Below, one piece after another: positions 34,236 to 46,607 of a stretch of DNA of 64,000 nucleotides. The stretch lies in assembly GCA_022036555.1 (NCBI GenBank), contig CM039119.1:5332001-5396000 (forward strand), in the 5' to 3' direction. The DNA comes from Microstegium vimineum. Taxonomy: Eukaryota > Streptophyta > Magnoliopsida > Poales > Poaceae. Each line of letters begins with the position of its first letter. Within the stretch, counting starts at the first letter, position 1. The notes under the pieces are model-generated. The model was not told the DNA's origin. It did not search any database and worked only from the letters and a program-made list of their open reading frames with translations. The translations under genes were made by a program, and so were the position numbers.

Positions 34236-34852
34236 CTAGAGTCGAAGCTCGAGGTCCATTTCCTCGCCGGAGGTGGAGGATGTGGTGTTGGCGTCGGCGC
34301 TCCGTGGTGGGACGGCAGAGGTTTGCGAGGTCATTTTCCAGACGCGCATGCTGTCCACGGTGTCGTCGTCGCGCTTGGCCCAGGGTGACAGGGTGCCGCC
34401 GCCGCCGGGTGCACCACGTGGTCCATGTGGTAGGGCGGCGCGCCACCGTCGTCAGGCATCTCGAGCTTGACGCTGCTCTCCGCGGCGGTGCCGCTGTGCG
34501 AGAAGATCGGGAAGGACGTGGAAGCGTCCGTGATACTGCGGCAGCAGTCGACGGGCATCGCCGCTGCGCCGTACGCGTGGTGGTGCTCGTGGTTGTCGTA
34601 GACGTAGGGATTCCAGGTGGCGGCGCGCTCCTTCTTGTGCGCGTTCTGGTGGCCGCCGAGCGCTTGCGACTTGAGGAACTTCTTGTCGCAGAACAAGCAG
34701 GGAAACAGACGCACCTGCTTCCCGGCGACGGACCTCGTCGGCGTCGCCACCACTTCCTCCTCCGTCTCCTCGCCCGGCGCCAGATCCAGGGCCAGCGAGT
34801 GGTTCATCGCTGCTGCTTGTTGCGATGGCGGTGGCGAGCGCTCCTGCTTCAT
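34236..34852 (-). pseudogene. Single C2H2 zinc-finger (QALGGH, EAR) transcription factor, copy 2, frameshifted near the C-terminus
   Basis: Paralogue of the gene at 1871-2438. The chosen ATG (34852, [10 protein letters not shown]) is the one nearest the homologous N-terminus; an earlier in-frame ATG at 34975 would add 41 residues with no counterpart. The finger [20 protein letters not shown] with [11 protein letters not shown] lies at about residues 49-80, preceded by LALDLAPG. This frame stops at 34333. Reading on in another frame from a GGCGGCGGCGG run at about 34390-34402 gives an acidic start, VWKMTSQTS, and the end EEMDLELRL before a stop at 34236, the same EAR ending as copy 1. The real protein would be about 205 residues. 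A one-base loss in a GC-rich run is the simplest explanation. It may be a true lesion or a base-calling error. Confidence 0.82.
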
Positions 34853-36027
34853 ACGCCAAACGCAAACGGCTGCTCCAAGAAGGTACTTGGCGAGACAATA
34901 TATAAATTCAGTTTCCGACAAAATAGTGCTATGTTCGGCTAAAATTAGAGACGGCGAAGACGATTCTATGTCCAAAAATGGGAGGAACTAGCAGGATGAA
35001 TGCGAGAGAAGCACGCAGCATCCGGGATGACGAATTGGAGAGAAGCATTATTGTTTGGCCTGCTGTGGGTCGTAGTAGTACTTGGCGAGAGGGGGGATGA
35101 TACTGATAGGCATCGAGTCCTTTCAACAGCAATGGAGCATAAATTGGAAATATAGCAAGCTCCCCTAAAGGCTCAAAACCGAGCACCTATATATATAGGG
35201 CGAAGCGGAGAAACCCTGTATATATAATTGTCTCTGTTATGTGTACGTGCTATTGGTAATCAAGTTGCAATATTATTGGGCATATAATTGGATGGGAGAC
35301 GAGCCTTTTAAGTGAGGTTTTTACATCCTAGAATATAGCAAGAAGGAAAGCCGATACTGTGGCAAATGTGCTATATGGACTGTTTACCACTTAAACGTGT
35401 CTTTCAGACGAGGTTTGGTAAGGGACATTCATTCTTGCTAGCTTCTTGCTATGAGCTATTAGTGTCTAAAATTGTCCCGGTCAACCTCACAATTGGGAGT
35501 GACGTGTTTGGACGGAGCCTACCTTAATAACAATAGCAACTTCACATTCCAGTCTATGTAGGGTATAGGTTCATGATTCAACATGGATTTGTTCCCAAAA
35601 AACATCTTTGAAAGTTAAGGGTACCATTGAAAAATATGGTTTTCCTTTTGTACATGCAAAAGGATGTTACCTTAACTAATGACAACTTAGCAAAAGAAAT
35701 TGGCAAGGAAATGTCAAGTGTTGTTCTTGTAGCTTTATAAAGACCATCCAACACAACACGTTCTTTGACTGCCACTTTTGCGACCTTTGTTTGGAATTTG
35801 GTGTTATTCACCTTTGGAATTCAACCTTGCATCCACTAGGTTTCCTAATAATACGTTCGGTTCTTGGCTAAATGACTTAGGTCTCAACCTTGGAAACCAA
35901 ATTTTGTTAGGAGAATTGTTCATCTAAACGGTCGTTTAGCCCATTTACAAACTATTTAAATACTACTCAGTGGTACATTGTTTCTATTTAATCAGTTTTT
36001 AACTGTTCAAACAACAGATTTGCCTAT
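34853..36027. other. 5' flank of C2H2 gene 2 and intergenic DNA
   Basis: Non-coding. 35028-35053 matches 2603-2635 upstream of gene 1, so this part of the promoter or leader was duplicated with the gene. The remainder is AT-rich with no gene. Confidence 0.5.
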
Positions 36028-36866
36028 CACTACTACAAAAATCATTTTTGCTGGCACGTTGTTTTTTTTCCACAGGCGGTTCACAATTTCATGACGCCAG
36101 TACAAAAAATAGGGTGGGCCCAGCAAGAGAACCACCTGTGTAAAACCATTTATACAGGCGGCTGACATTATAAACCGCATGTGTAAATACCTATACAGTT
36201 AATTTTTTTGATTTTTGGAAACGACCTCTGATAGAAAAACTTTGTACATGAAAGTTGTAGATCTCGAAAAGTTATGAAACTTTGTAGTTCACAACTTTTT
36301 CATTTGAAATCATCTTGTCATCGAAAATTACGTTTGAATGTGTCAAATTTGAAATTTAAATTTTTGTAAACGACCTCGGATGAAAAAACTTGCTACATGA
36401 AAGTTGTAGGTTTCGAAAAGTTATGAAACTTTGTAGTTCACAACTTTTTCATTTGAATTCGTTTAGTGGCTCAAACAATCAATTTACACTCGGTTTAGTA
36501 TAGAATATGAAGAAGTACTAACGAATCTAGACACAAGTGAGTCATGGGTGGAGTGGTAGATGAGGTACCGCACAAGGGTGAGGTCTCTAGTTTGAATCCC
36601 CGACGGAGCGCGTTCGCGAATTTTACGCGAAAAAATGCGCGACTTACGACTTCGACGGATTAATACTGCGCTTGTCCCAGAATTTAATTCTTTTTTTTCG
36701 ATTTTAAAAACGCGATTTTATTCTGCGGATTAATACAGGCGGCTGACAAAGTGAGCCGCCTTGTTTTCATGGGCCGATTAGTACTGACCCCTAGTACAGG
36801 CGGTGGACTTGGCCGCCTGTATAAATGCCTCTACCACCGCCTCTAAAAATGTTTTGTGTAATAGTG
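36028..36866. mobile_element. Non-autonomous CACTA element (839 bp)
   Basis: Starts CACTACTACAAAAATCATTT and ends AATGTTTTGTGTAATAGTG, with TAT on both sides (36025-36027 and 36867-36869). The subterminal word ACAGGCGG / CCGCCTGT repeats in both orientations at each end. The interior is non-coding and includes two similar 100-bp stretches (36225-36330 and 36365-36470, TACATGAAAGTTGTAG) and a tRNA-like segment at 36536-36606. Confidence 0.85.
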
Positions 36867-37699
36867 TATTTAAATACTAGTTTTGCCTGAATAAAACCGA
36901 ATTTTTACCGTATACTGTTTAGGATAGCACTGATTAGGAGCGGCTGCGCTTTATCGGGCTTTATGTTTGAATAGGAATGACATGGTTTTTAGCAAGACTA
37001 AGTCTTCTAATACATATTTGTAGTTAATTTTTATGGCGATATTTTGGATCCAGCAATGCTTCCTTGTGCATAACAAGGAGGGGATCGTCTTTCATGCATG
37101 GATGTAGAAAATGGGATACAGGCGGTCTTCCCAAAGTTTAGATGGTACTTTTTGAATCGAATTGATGCATAGTTTTCGCTCTTTCCCATATGCTTAGTCG
37201 TTCTACACGATGGACGAACTTTTGTATGCCAATTCTAGTTCTATCGCTTTTTATTTTCTATCTTGGTTGTAAGAGTTGAGCCTCATGGCTCCTGTTTGTT
37301 TGATTCTCAGTTGTATACCATGGTAGAGGCTAGAATAACTTTTTTTCCGTTGTAAACAAACATAAATGTATATTAGCAAGATGAAAGCATGGATGCTATG
37401 CTGGTTAAGGTTAAAGTCCTTCGCATCAGTGTTGTTGACTTCATTTTATTAGGGCTTAATTCAATGACAAAAATTAATTATGGTTACACGCACACAATTG
37501 AAAATTAGGAAACTAACTATTAGTCATATGTATTTGAATCCCTGATGGTTAATTACGGTTAGACGCACACAATTATAAATTAGGAAACTAACTATTAGTG
37601 ATCATATGTATTTGGATGCCTGATTAATAGGTGCATATATCCCTAACAATGAGCTATTATATTAGATGTTACTAGCCAATTTAGCCTAGATTTGACATT
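36867..37699. other. Intergenic with one short tandem duplication
   Basis: No gene. See the 75-bp duplication at 37473-37625. Confidence 0.5.
37473..37625. repeat. 75-bp imperfect tandem duplication
   Basis: Two units, each with ACGCACACAATT, then AAATTAGGAAACTAACTATT, and CATATGTATTTG, spaced 75 bp apart with several mismatches and a small indel. Confidence 0.8.
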
Positions 37700-38659
37700 C
37701 ACTATCAGTTCAAAACCCCCTTTTATTGCCGGATTTTGAACCGACACAACCAAATATACCCCAAAAACGAAAAAAAAATAGAAAGTTTTTTTAATACCAA
37801 GAGAGTCGGACACTGGCGATAGAACCTGCGGCCTTCTGTTTTGCATGTTTCTCCTTTAACGAGCCCACCTGTGTCCATTTGGGATATTTGTCCTAGCGAT
37901 TTTATGTTCATTTGATTTTGAAATGAGTATTTGAGACCCTAAATAAATTCAAATAAAAAAATTATCAAGTATAAAGTTTTATACCTTTTTGAGATCTAGA
38001 ACTTTGGTCTTGGTCATGTCTCCATTCGAGATCGTTTCATAAATTTGAATTTCAAATGTGAGAAACTTCGGCTATAATTTTATTTGGATAGATGATTTCA
38101 AATGAAACAATTGTCAACTATAAAGTTGCATAACTTTTCGATATCTATAACTTTTGTTTTTAGTGTTTCTCTATCCAAGGTTGTTTAAAAAAATCAAACA
38201 TAATTTTCGTTAGATAGATAATTTGAAATAAAAATATTGTCAACTACAAAGTTACATAACTTTCGAGATCTTTAACATTTCTTTTGGTCACTTCTCTATG
38301 CGTTATTCTTAAATATCACTACACACTCACTTGTGACTATCGAACATATGACTTTAGTTGGTGTTAACTTCTATGGAATCCTGCGAATCAAATAGAGGGA
38401 CATTGTAACGACTTCAAAAAAGTTGTGGACTACAAAGTTACATAGCTTTTTAAGGTCTACAACTTTTATTTTTGGTGCTTTTGCATCCAAGATTATTAAC
38501 TATCACTTGACACACACTTATGACTATGGACTATATAGACTCCTTTGATATTAATTCTACAAAATCTTTGTGGTGTATATTTAGACATTCAAACATTTCT
38601 AAATAAAAAATGTTTAAACTACAAAGTTGAAAGTGCAATCAAGCCCTAAGTGGGTTTTG

Positions 38660-39566
38660 GTGAGAAGACTAAGTGTGTTGCCGATGGAAGCTGGAGGTTT
38701 CGGATGTTGCCGATAGGAGTTGAATGGCTGTCACCAGAAATATAGAGGTCGATTGCTGATGTTGCCGATGCCGATTGCCGGTGAAGAAATGATGCCGATG
38801 GGCATGGAGTGCCGATGGACACAAGATGATGGGACAGTTGACGTCAGCAGAAGATGGCTGGTGGCAAAAGAAGGAAAATAACGGGTTGAAGAAGTCTGCC
38901 GATGGAAAGTTTTCATCGAAGCGAAGACATAAGGAAACTGGTGACTTCATACCAGTATTATTATAGTAGTTTGAGTCTGACTCTTGCATGAGTCGTTTGT
39001 TTTCCTTTAAAATAGGCGTGTTTGTTTAGGAAAATAATATTGTTATTTTAGATCCGACTCCTGCGCGGGTCAAGTTTCCTTAAAGTTATGAGTTTGTTTT
39101 AGGAAAGATACGAGTCGTGTCTTTGTACAACTCTCCATGCGGGAGTATAAATATGTGCCCAAGGGTTGCGTGTAAGAATCCAATCAAAATCAAATCAATT
39201 TACTCTTATTCTAATTTTACTGCAATTTACCCTTTTTTGCATTAGTCTTAGTTTATCAACGAGTTCTTCAAGCTTCGACGAGCTGCATCACCTTGATTTC
39301 CGTCAAACCCTTGTAAGTTCCGCGTTGGAGTATCTCTGAGCTTTGACATCCGGGCGCATCGCTGTTGTCTCGTTCAGCTCTGCTCTAGTTATCCTGATCA
39401 AGTTCCAATCTTGGCATCCGGGTGCATCGCCGTTGTCTTGATTGAATCTTGTTCTAGTTATCGTCTTTGTCGATTAACTGGTCAAATCGACTGGCACACC
39501 CTCACATATCAAATTTCAGGTATAAGCCCGAGGTGTTCGCAGATCCTGACGCTTTTTGTGTCAACA
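38660..39566 (+). repeat. 5' LTR of gypsy A, missing its first ~110 bp
   Basis: Aligns with 50385-51292. It begins inside the LTR at GTGAGAAGAC, directly joined to the copia LTR, so the TGTTGACACC terminus is lost. TATAAATA box at 39146-39153. Ends GTGTCAACA at 39566. Confidence 0.9.
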
Positions 39567-39573
39567 ACTCTTT

Positions 39574-39591
39574 TGGCACACTCGGTGGGAC
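39574..39591 (+). other. Candidate primer-binding site of gypsy A
   Basis: TGGCACACTCGGTGGGAC, 7 bp past the LTR. The matching site in element B is at 55632-55649 (TGGCACGCCCAGTGGGAC). The tRNA was not identified. Confidence 0.5.
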
Positions 39592-39617
39592 TCGATTATA
39601 TAAATTATACATCTATC

Positions 39618-42600
39618 ATGGGTGATAACTCCGACGTTAACCAGAGGAACGTCATTGAAGTCTCCGAGGCCGATCTGAAAGATGATCAAAAGCTGGCTAT
39701 GGAGCGGGCTATGGAGGAGTATAAGCAATTATATCTGAAATCCTTCAGCCTAAGCAGGAGCGGCGAAGCAATCCAGAAGCAAGATCCGCCGTTGCCACGG
39801 CAGGTCACGTATGACGCCAATCCTGGTAAGTTACAAGAGATGGTTAATTCTGCTCTAAATCAAGCGTTAATTAGCCACTCCAGCGTGCTGTTCAATATTG
39901 TGTACAATGCTGTGATGCAATCATTCAAAGAAGGACATGCACCTCAATATGTTGGTCCAGCGTATCATCAACCTGGATCGGCGTCTATAAGCCCATCGAC
40001 AGTCCCAATGGCGTCTTCTACTCCTGTGGAACCGTCTGCCGATGTGGTTACACTGCCTAGGCCGAGCCCTGACAGCGTCATCAAGCTCCATACAGATCCA
40101 GTGGCGTCGGCAATTTCAGGACCTGCTATCCAGAGTCAATCAGCTCCCACTAACTGGTGGGGATACGGTATGATTCCGAATCTATCTGCTGGTTCTAATC
40201 TAGTGCAGGGAGATAGCTCAGCTTGGAAGGACTCTATGGCATCGGCAACGCAATCGCAGCCGGTGGCCCCTATGATGCATTACTCTGCGTCCTCTCCAAT
40301 TGTGCAAGTGCCATCAGAAGATTTTCAAGTGATTCCTAAAATACCTCTGATGCCACCATCGGCAAGCCCTATGCCGATGCAACGCACTACAGCAGCTGGA
40401 AGCCATCTGATGATTGATTGCTCCAGGATACAAGAGCAACACGCTCCAGTTAGCTATCAGCCATCGGTAAGTCACATGCCGATGATTTACAATCCTGGAT
40501 GGGCCAACCAGCCTCCAGCTCAACAGCCTGGCGTATCAATGCATCATTACGGGGCCCAACAAACACTCAAAGTGGGCCATCGGTACCGCAACCGATGAAT
40601 ACGATGACTCAACCTAATCTGCTAAGTGTGCAAAACTATCCATCGGTAAATCAACCGATGCATAGTGTTCAGATGACTGGTGCTGCACCCGTGACTACTC
40701 CGCATCATCTTCCAGAGGCGCATCAGCCGGCTCCACCAGTTAACAACCAGCCAATGAGTCGGCAAGAGCAGGATGCATATTGGACCGATAAAATCGCCGA
40801 AGTTATGAAGGAACAATTCGGCATTAAGCCCAAAGTCAATACATATTTTATCGGATTCTGTATCCTCCAGCGTATGACTTGATTCCTCTCCCAAATCGGT
40901 ACAAAGTGCCTGATTTTACCAAGTTCTCCGGCCAAGACGACACATCAACGATGGAGCACATCAACCGCTTCATTATCCAGTGCGGAGAGGCTACCAGCAG
41001 GGAGGAATTGAGGGTGAGATTGTTCTCTTCATCATTGTCTGGATCGGTATTCACATGGTTTATATCGTTGCCCGAAACTCTGTAATCACATGGGACGATC
41101 TAGAAAGGCAGTTTCACAAATACTTCTTTGCTGGCATACATGAGAAGAAGATTACCGATTTGGTCAAGCTGAGGCAACGCAATGATGAATCGGTAGAAAG
41201 CTTTGTTCAGAGGCTGTGAGACGTGAAGAATAAGTGCTACAGCCTGGTACTTGATGATCGGCAGCTGGCAGATTTGGCTTTCCAAGGACTACTGCCGCAC
41301 ATCAAGGACAAATATGCGTCTCAGGAGTTTGAGATCCTAAGTCATCTGGTGCAAAGGATTGCCGATCAAGATATCAAGACCTTTGAGCCCCGAAAGACTT
41401 GGAACAAGAAGGTGACCTTCATCGGGCAAGAAGAAGATTCTGGGTCAGATGAAGAGCTAAGCATCGACGTGACCGAGTGGGTGAAGGATAAGAAATTTGT
41501 GTCTTGTCCGTTCGGCCAGAAAGAGGCTGAAAGATTCACCTTTGATATTACCAAGGCCGATAGGATGTTTGACTTATTACTTCAAGAAGGGCGGATCAAG
41601 CTGGCGCCTAATCAAGTAATTCCATCGGCCGAAGAGCTCAAGAAGATCAGGTACTGCAAGTGGCATAATGCAACTTCGCACAGTACCAATGACTGCAAGG
41701 TATTCAGGCAGCAATTGCAGTCAGAGATTGAATCTGGACGCATCAAATTTGAAAATTCTAAAGTCCAGAAACCAATGAAGATTGATCAGCACCCGTTTCC
41801 AAATAATATGGTGGAAACCAGTGGAAAAAACCAAAGTGCTGACATCGGAAGCTGCCAGGAAGAGTGCATCGGTAGACCCCAACCATCAAGTAACTGAGCA
41901 CGACGAAAGGAGGTTTGCCGATGACAGAAAAGGCAAGAGAGTTGTCAATGAAGGTAGCAGTGCCAATAGGGCTCCTGGTGTTATAATCACGCATAAGTAG
42001 CCAAGGTGAGACTATCGGCAATCACGTGAAGAGCGATATGGGCAAGAAGAAGAAGAGCACCAAGAATGGCTTCGGTATAAGGACCATTGGAAGTGTCCCT
42101 TCTTCGTTCACTGTTGGGAAGGAGGCATGAAGCTGCCTACTGCTGATAATTGCCCCGAGTGCAATGGATATTACACTGCCGATCGGTCAGGTAAGAAACC
42201 TTTTTGATGATCGGATGCCTAGGTACGGCAAGCCGCTCAGAGAGAAGAGGTCGGCGCATCACCGACTGGGGGGCAAGCATAGTGTGCATAGCAGGCTTGG
42301 CAGGCGTGTTGATCAAGGGGAGCTTGAGGAGATGGCCAATGCAAGGGTGCCTGATGAAGAAATATTCTCCAGAGATCCAAACATCAAGAGTGGTGCCGAT
42401 GCAAACAATGAAAGGCCGCACCAGCCGGTCTGGAAAACTAAACTTCCCCAATGGTGCCCTAAGGGTCTAACAAAGACTCAGAAAAGGAGAATCCAGCGCA
42501 AACGCCAAGGCAACCTATGTGGTAGTGAAAATCCTCCAAGGGAAAAGCAGTGGAGGCCAAAGCGCAAGGATAGGGATCCATCGGCAGAAGTCAATATGGT

Positions 42601-42724
42601 CGTCATGTTGCCGATGGAGTTCATGGCACCTGTCAGCGATGATGAAGAAACTGCAGAGATGGCACAACTGGTCTTGGATCCGATGGCAGCCGTCTTTGAG
42701 AAGCCTGCCGATGATGAAAGGTAG
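39618..42724 (+). pseudogene. gag: Gypsy A Gag, frameshifted
   Basis: Starts MGDNSDVNQRNVIEVSEADL. An N-terminal helical region (KLQEMVNSALNQALI) is followed by a long Pro/Gln/Ser/Met-rich part. The capsid domain has KVPDFTKFSGQDDTSTMEHI, SLSGSVFTWF, WDDLERQFHKYF and LVKLRQRNDESVESFVQRL, the usual Retrotrans_gag pattern. Then come the knuckle-like CKWHNATSHSTNDCK and, in other frames, CPFFVHCW ... NCPECN and the basic KTQKRRIQRKRQ. The frame changes at least at about 40530, 40880, 41060 and 41825, and there are nonsense codons at 41217 and 42722. It runs into protease in the same frame after the last stop. Element B lacks the capsid part. Confidence 0.8.
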
Positions 42725-42736
42725 CACCTAAGGGCT

Positions 42737-45700
42737 TTGTTCATTAAAGGCAAAGTGGATGGGCAGCCCGTGACCAAGATGGTTGTGGATGGTGGCGCGT
42801 CGATAAACATAATGCCATATGTCATGTTCAGGAAGCTTGGAAAAGGCGACCAAGACTTGGTCAAAACGAACATGAAGCTCAAGGACTTTGAAGGCAATGT
42901 GTCAACAGATATGGGAGCCGTCTGTGTTGACTTAACCATCGGCAGTAAAACTTTGCCGACAACATTTTTTGTAATCAGTGGCAAAGGCACCTACAACTTG
43001 CTCCTAGGAAGGGATTGGATCCACGCCAATTGCTGTATTCCTTCCACCATGCATCAGAGCCTTGTACAATGGATCGAAGACAAGATTGAGGTCGTCCGCA
43101 GTGAGACCCCATCGATTGTTGCGTCGGCAGAATCAGAAACTTATGAGCAAACCAGATGCATATCAGGTGAAGCTTGGGACACGGAGTTCCTCAAAGTTGC
43201 CGATTATCGTATCACACCGATCCAAGCAGTCGGGCCTGAAGAAGAGTTTTAATGGATCGGTTCGCTGATGATGGAAAACTGGGACAGGGCTTCACGTCCG
43301 CCGATGATTTGCTCGAGATAGACATCGGCGATGGTAGTAAACATAGGCCTACTTTTATCAGTGCTAATTTAGATTCCCAATGTAAACAACAGTTAACCAA
43401 TTTATTAAAAGAATACAAAGATTGTTTTGCTTGGGACTATACAGAAATGCCTGATTTAGACCGATTGATAGTCGAACATCGGTTACCTATTAAGTCTAGT
43501 TTTCAACCACATCGGCAACCTGCGCGCCGATGCAATCCTACCATCCTACCTGACATTAAGGCTGAGATTACAAAGTTAATCAAAGCTGGATTTATTCGGC
43601 AATGCAGATATGCTAAATGGATCTCTAATGTGGTTCCTGTGTATAAGAAAAATGGAAAACTTCGTGTTTGTATTGATTTCAGGAATCTCAACAAGGCCAC
43701 ACCGATGGATGGTTATCCGATGCCTGTTGCCGATCTGCTGATTGATGCTGCTGCTGGACATCAAATCATTAGCTTCATGGATGGTAATGCTGGATATAAT
43801 CAGATATTCATGGATGAAGAAGACATATCCAAGACTGCCTTTAGATGTCCAGGTCATGTCGGTCTATTTGAGTGGGTTGTCATGACTTTTGGCTTGAAGA
43901 ATGCCAGTGCTACTTATCAGAGAGCAATGAATTTCATCTTTCATAAGTATATCGGCACAATAGTTGAAATCTATATTGATGACGTAGTGGTTAAGTCTGG
44001 AGATTTTGGGAAGCATCTTGCCGATTTGCGAAAAATATTGGAATGCACAAGGGAGCATGGGCTGAAAATAAATCCTAACAAGTTTGCGTTTGGTGTGTCG
44101 GCAGGTCAATTTCTGGGTTTCATGGTGCATCAAAGAGGCATCGAGATCGGTAGGAAATCCATTGATGCAATTAACAAGGTGGTTGCTCCTGCAAACAAGA
44201 CTGAGCTGCAATCTTTGATCGGCAAGGTTAATTTCATTAGAAGATTTATATCCAACTTGTCTGGTAAGATTAAATCTTTTAGTCCATTGTTAAAGCTGAA
44301 AGCCGATCAAGAGTTTACATGGAAAGAAGTGTAGCAGTTAGCCTTGGAGGAGATCAAAAAATATCTGGTAAACCCTCCAGTCTTGGTTCCACCTCAGCAC
44401 GAGAAGCCTTTCAGATTGTATTTGTCTACCGATGACAGTGTTATCGGATCAGCTTTAATTCAAGAATTTGAAGGAAAGGAACGTGTGATATATTATCTGA
44501 GCAGAAGGTTGGTGGATGCTGAAACCAGGTATTCTGCCATAGAGAGATTATGCTTATGTTTATATTTTTCTTGCATAAAATTGAGGCATTATTTGTTGTC
44601 GGCTGAATGCGCTGTTATCTGCAAAGATGATGAGGTTAAGTATATGCTGTCGATGCCGATATTAAGTGGAAGAATCGGCAAATGGATTCTGGCACTTTCA
44701 GAATTTGATTTAAGCTATGAATCGGCTAAGGCAGTTAAAGGTCAAGTGATGGCCGATTTTGTTACTCAGCATTGCAATGTGGTAAGCTCTGTGGAGATTG
44801 CTCCTTGGACTTTGTTCTTTGATGGGTCTACGTGCAGAGACAGAGCAGGTATCGGTATTCTCTTGATTTCACCCCGAGGATGGAAGTATGAGATCTCGTT
44901 GCCAATTGTTGCTACTTCAACGAACAATCAGGCTGAATACTAGGCTCTACTGAAGGGGTTGGAATTACTCAGGGAGGTGCGTGCCGATGCTGTCGAGATT
45001 TTCGGTGATTCTATGTTAGTAATTAACCAATTGATTGGGACATATGAATGCTGAAGTGAAGCTTTAATTGCAACCCATGAGAGGTGTTTGCAATTATTAA
45101 AAGAGTTCAAAGAGTACCGCCTTGAGCATATTCCTAGATTGCATAATGAAGAGGCCAATCGGTTGGCGCAGAACGTTTCCGGATATCAACCGATTCAACA
45201 AGTCATGACATCGGTAATGATTGCCGATGATTGGAGAAAAGAAATTGCCGACTACTTAAGAGATCCGTCCAAGAAAGTTGAAAGGCGTCTAAGGTTCCAA
45301 GCTACCAGGTATGTGCTCCTTGACGATGAGTTGCATTGTCGGACGATTGATGGAGTTTTGCTCAGATGCCTTGGTAAGGAGGAATCAAAAGAATTGATGG
45401 GCGAGATCCATGAAGGTGTATGTGGAGCACATCAATCGGCATTCAAGATGAAGTGGATGATTAGGCGGAATGGATATTATTGGCCGACAATCCTTGAAGA
45501 TTGCTTCAACTATTTGAAAGGATGTCAGGATTGTCAGAAGTTTGGTAACGTACAGAGGGCACCTGCATCGGCAATGAATCCTATAGTTAAGCCTTGGCCG
45601 TTTAGAGGATGGGGTATTGATCTCATCGGCCAAATTTATCCGCCATCGAGTAAGGGGCATAAGTTTATACTTGTTGCTACCGATTACTTCACTAAATGGG

Positions 45701-46488
45701 TTGATGCGATTCCTTTGAAGAAGGTGACATCGGCAAGCATGGTGGATTTTGTTAAAGAACACATTGTTTACCGATTCGGTATTCCTCAAACTATTACTAC
45801 CGATCAAGGAACCATGTTCACATCGGGAGAGTTTCATGAATTTGCTGCTAGTATGGGGTTCAAGGTATTGAATTCTTCTCCTTATTATGCTCAAGCTAAC
45901 GGTCAGGCTGAAGCTACTAATAAAGGAGTTATTAAGCTTATCAAACGCAAGATTGAAGAAAACCCTAGAAGGTGGCATGTGGTGTTAAATGAAGCCTTAT
46001 GGTCATATCGGATGGCTTGTCATGGTGCAACCAAAGTCTCACCGTATCAGTTGGTCTATGGACACAATGTTGTCCTGCCTTGGGAAATTAAAACTAGCTC
46101 TAGGCGATTATCTTTTCAAGATCAATTGATGACCGAGGATTATGCTACTCTGATGAAAGATGAGTTAGAGGACTTAGCAGGTCATCGGTTGAGGGCATTG
46201 ATCAACATTGAGGAGAATAAGAAGAGGGTTGCTAGATGGTATGATAAGAAAGTAAAAGCGAAGCAATTTGCCGATGGTGATTTGGTGTGGAAGTTGATTT
46301 TACCGATTGGGACTAAGAGTTCTAAGTTTGGAAAATGGTCTCATAATTGGGAAGGTCCTTATCGGATAAAACAGTCTGCTCCTGGCAATGCCTATATTTT
46401 GGAGACTCTCGAAGGAGTTGCATTTTCTAGAGCAATCAACGGTAAATACTTGAAGAAATATTACCCTAGTATTTGGGTAGACGCATAG
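42737..46488 (+). pseudogene. pol: Gypsy A Pol: protease, RT, two RNase H domains, integrase; broken
   Basis: Protease (42737-43252) has MVVDGGASINIMPY and LLLGRDWI, with the DGGA active-site variant known in this group. A frame change near 43252 leads to RT (43252-44334): RVCIDFRNLN, FMDGNAGYNQI, FGLKNASATYQRAM and the catalytic YIDDVVVKS. A stop at 44332 precedes the connection and first RNase H (YLSTDDSVIGSALIQEF, IYYLSRRLVDAE). A second RNase H follows, with FDGST, NNQAEY and FGDSMLVINQL (D, E, D), cut by stops at 44941 and about 45052. Integrase (45088-46488) has the zinc region, GWGIDLIGQI, TTDQGTMF and NGQAEATNKG (D, D, E). A C-terminal module follows. The stops look like C-to-T changes. 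It ends 119 bp from the antisense gene, tail to tail. Confidence 0.88.
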
Positions 46489-46607
46489 CGTGCTCGTTTG
46501 AATGCCGATGAAAGAGAAAGTTATAATACATCGGTAAAAACGTACTGACATTGTATTACAGAGCAACATTAAGTATTAATATTACATTTGCCGATACGAT
46601 GGATAAA

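Noticed and set aside
36536..36606. A functional tRNA gene
   Set aside because: Only box-like words are present. No convincing acceptor stem or anticodon arm by eye.
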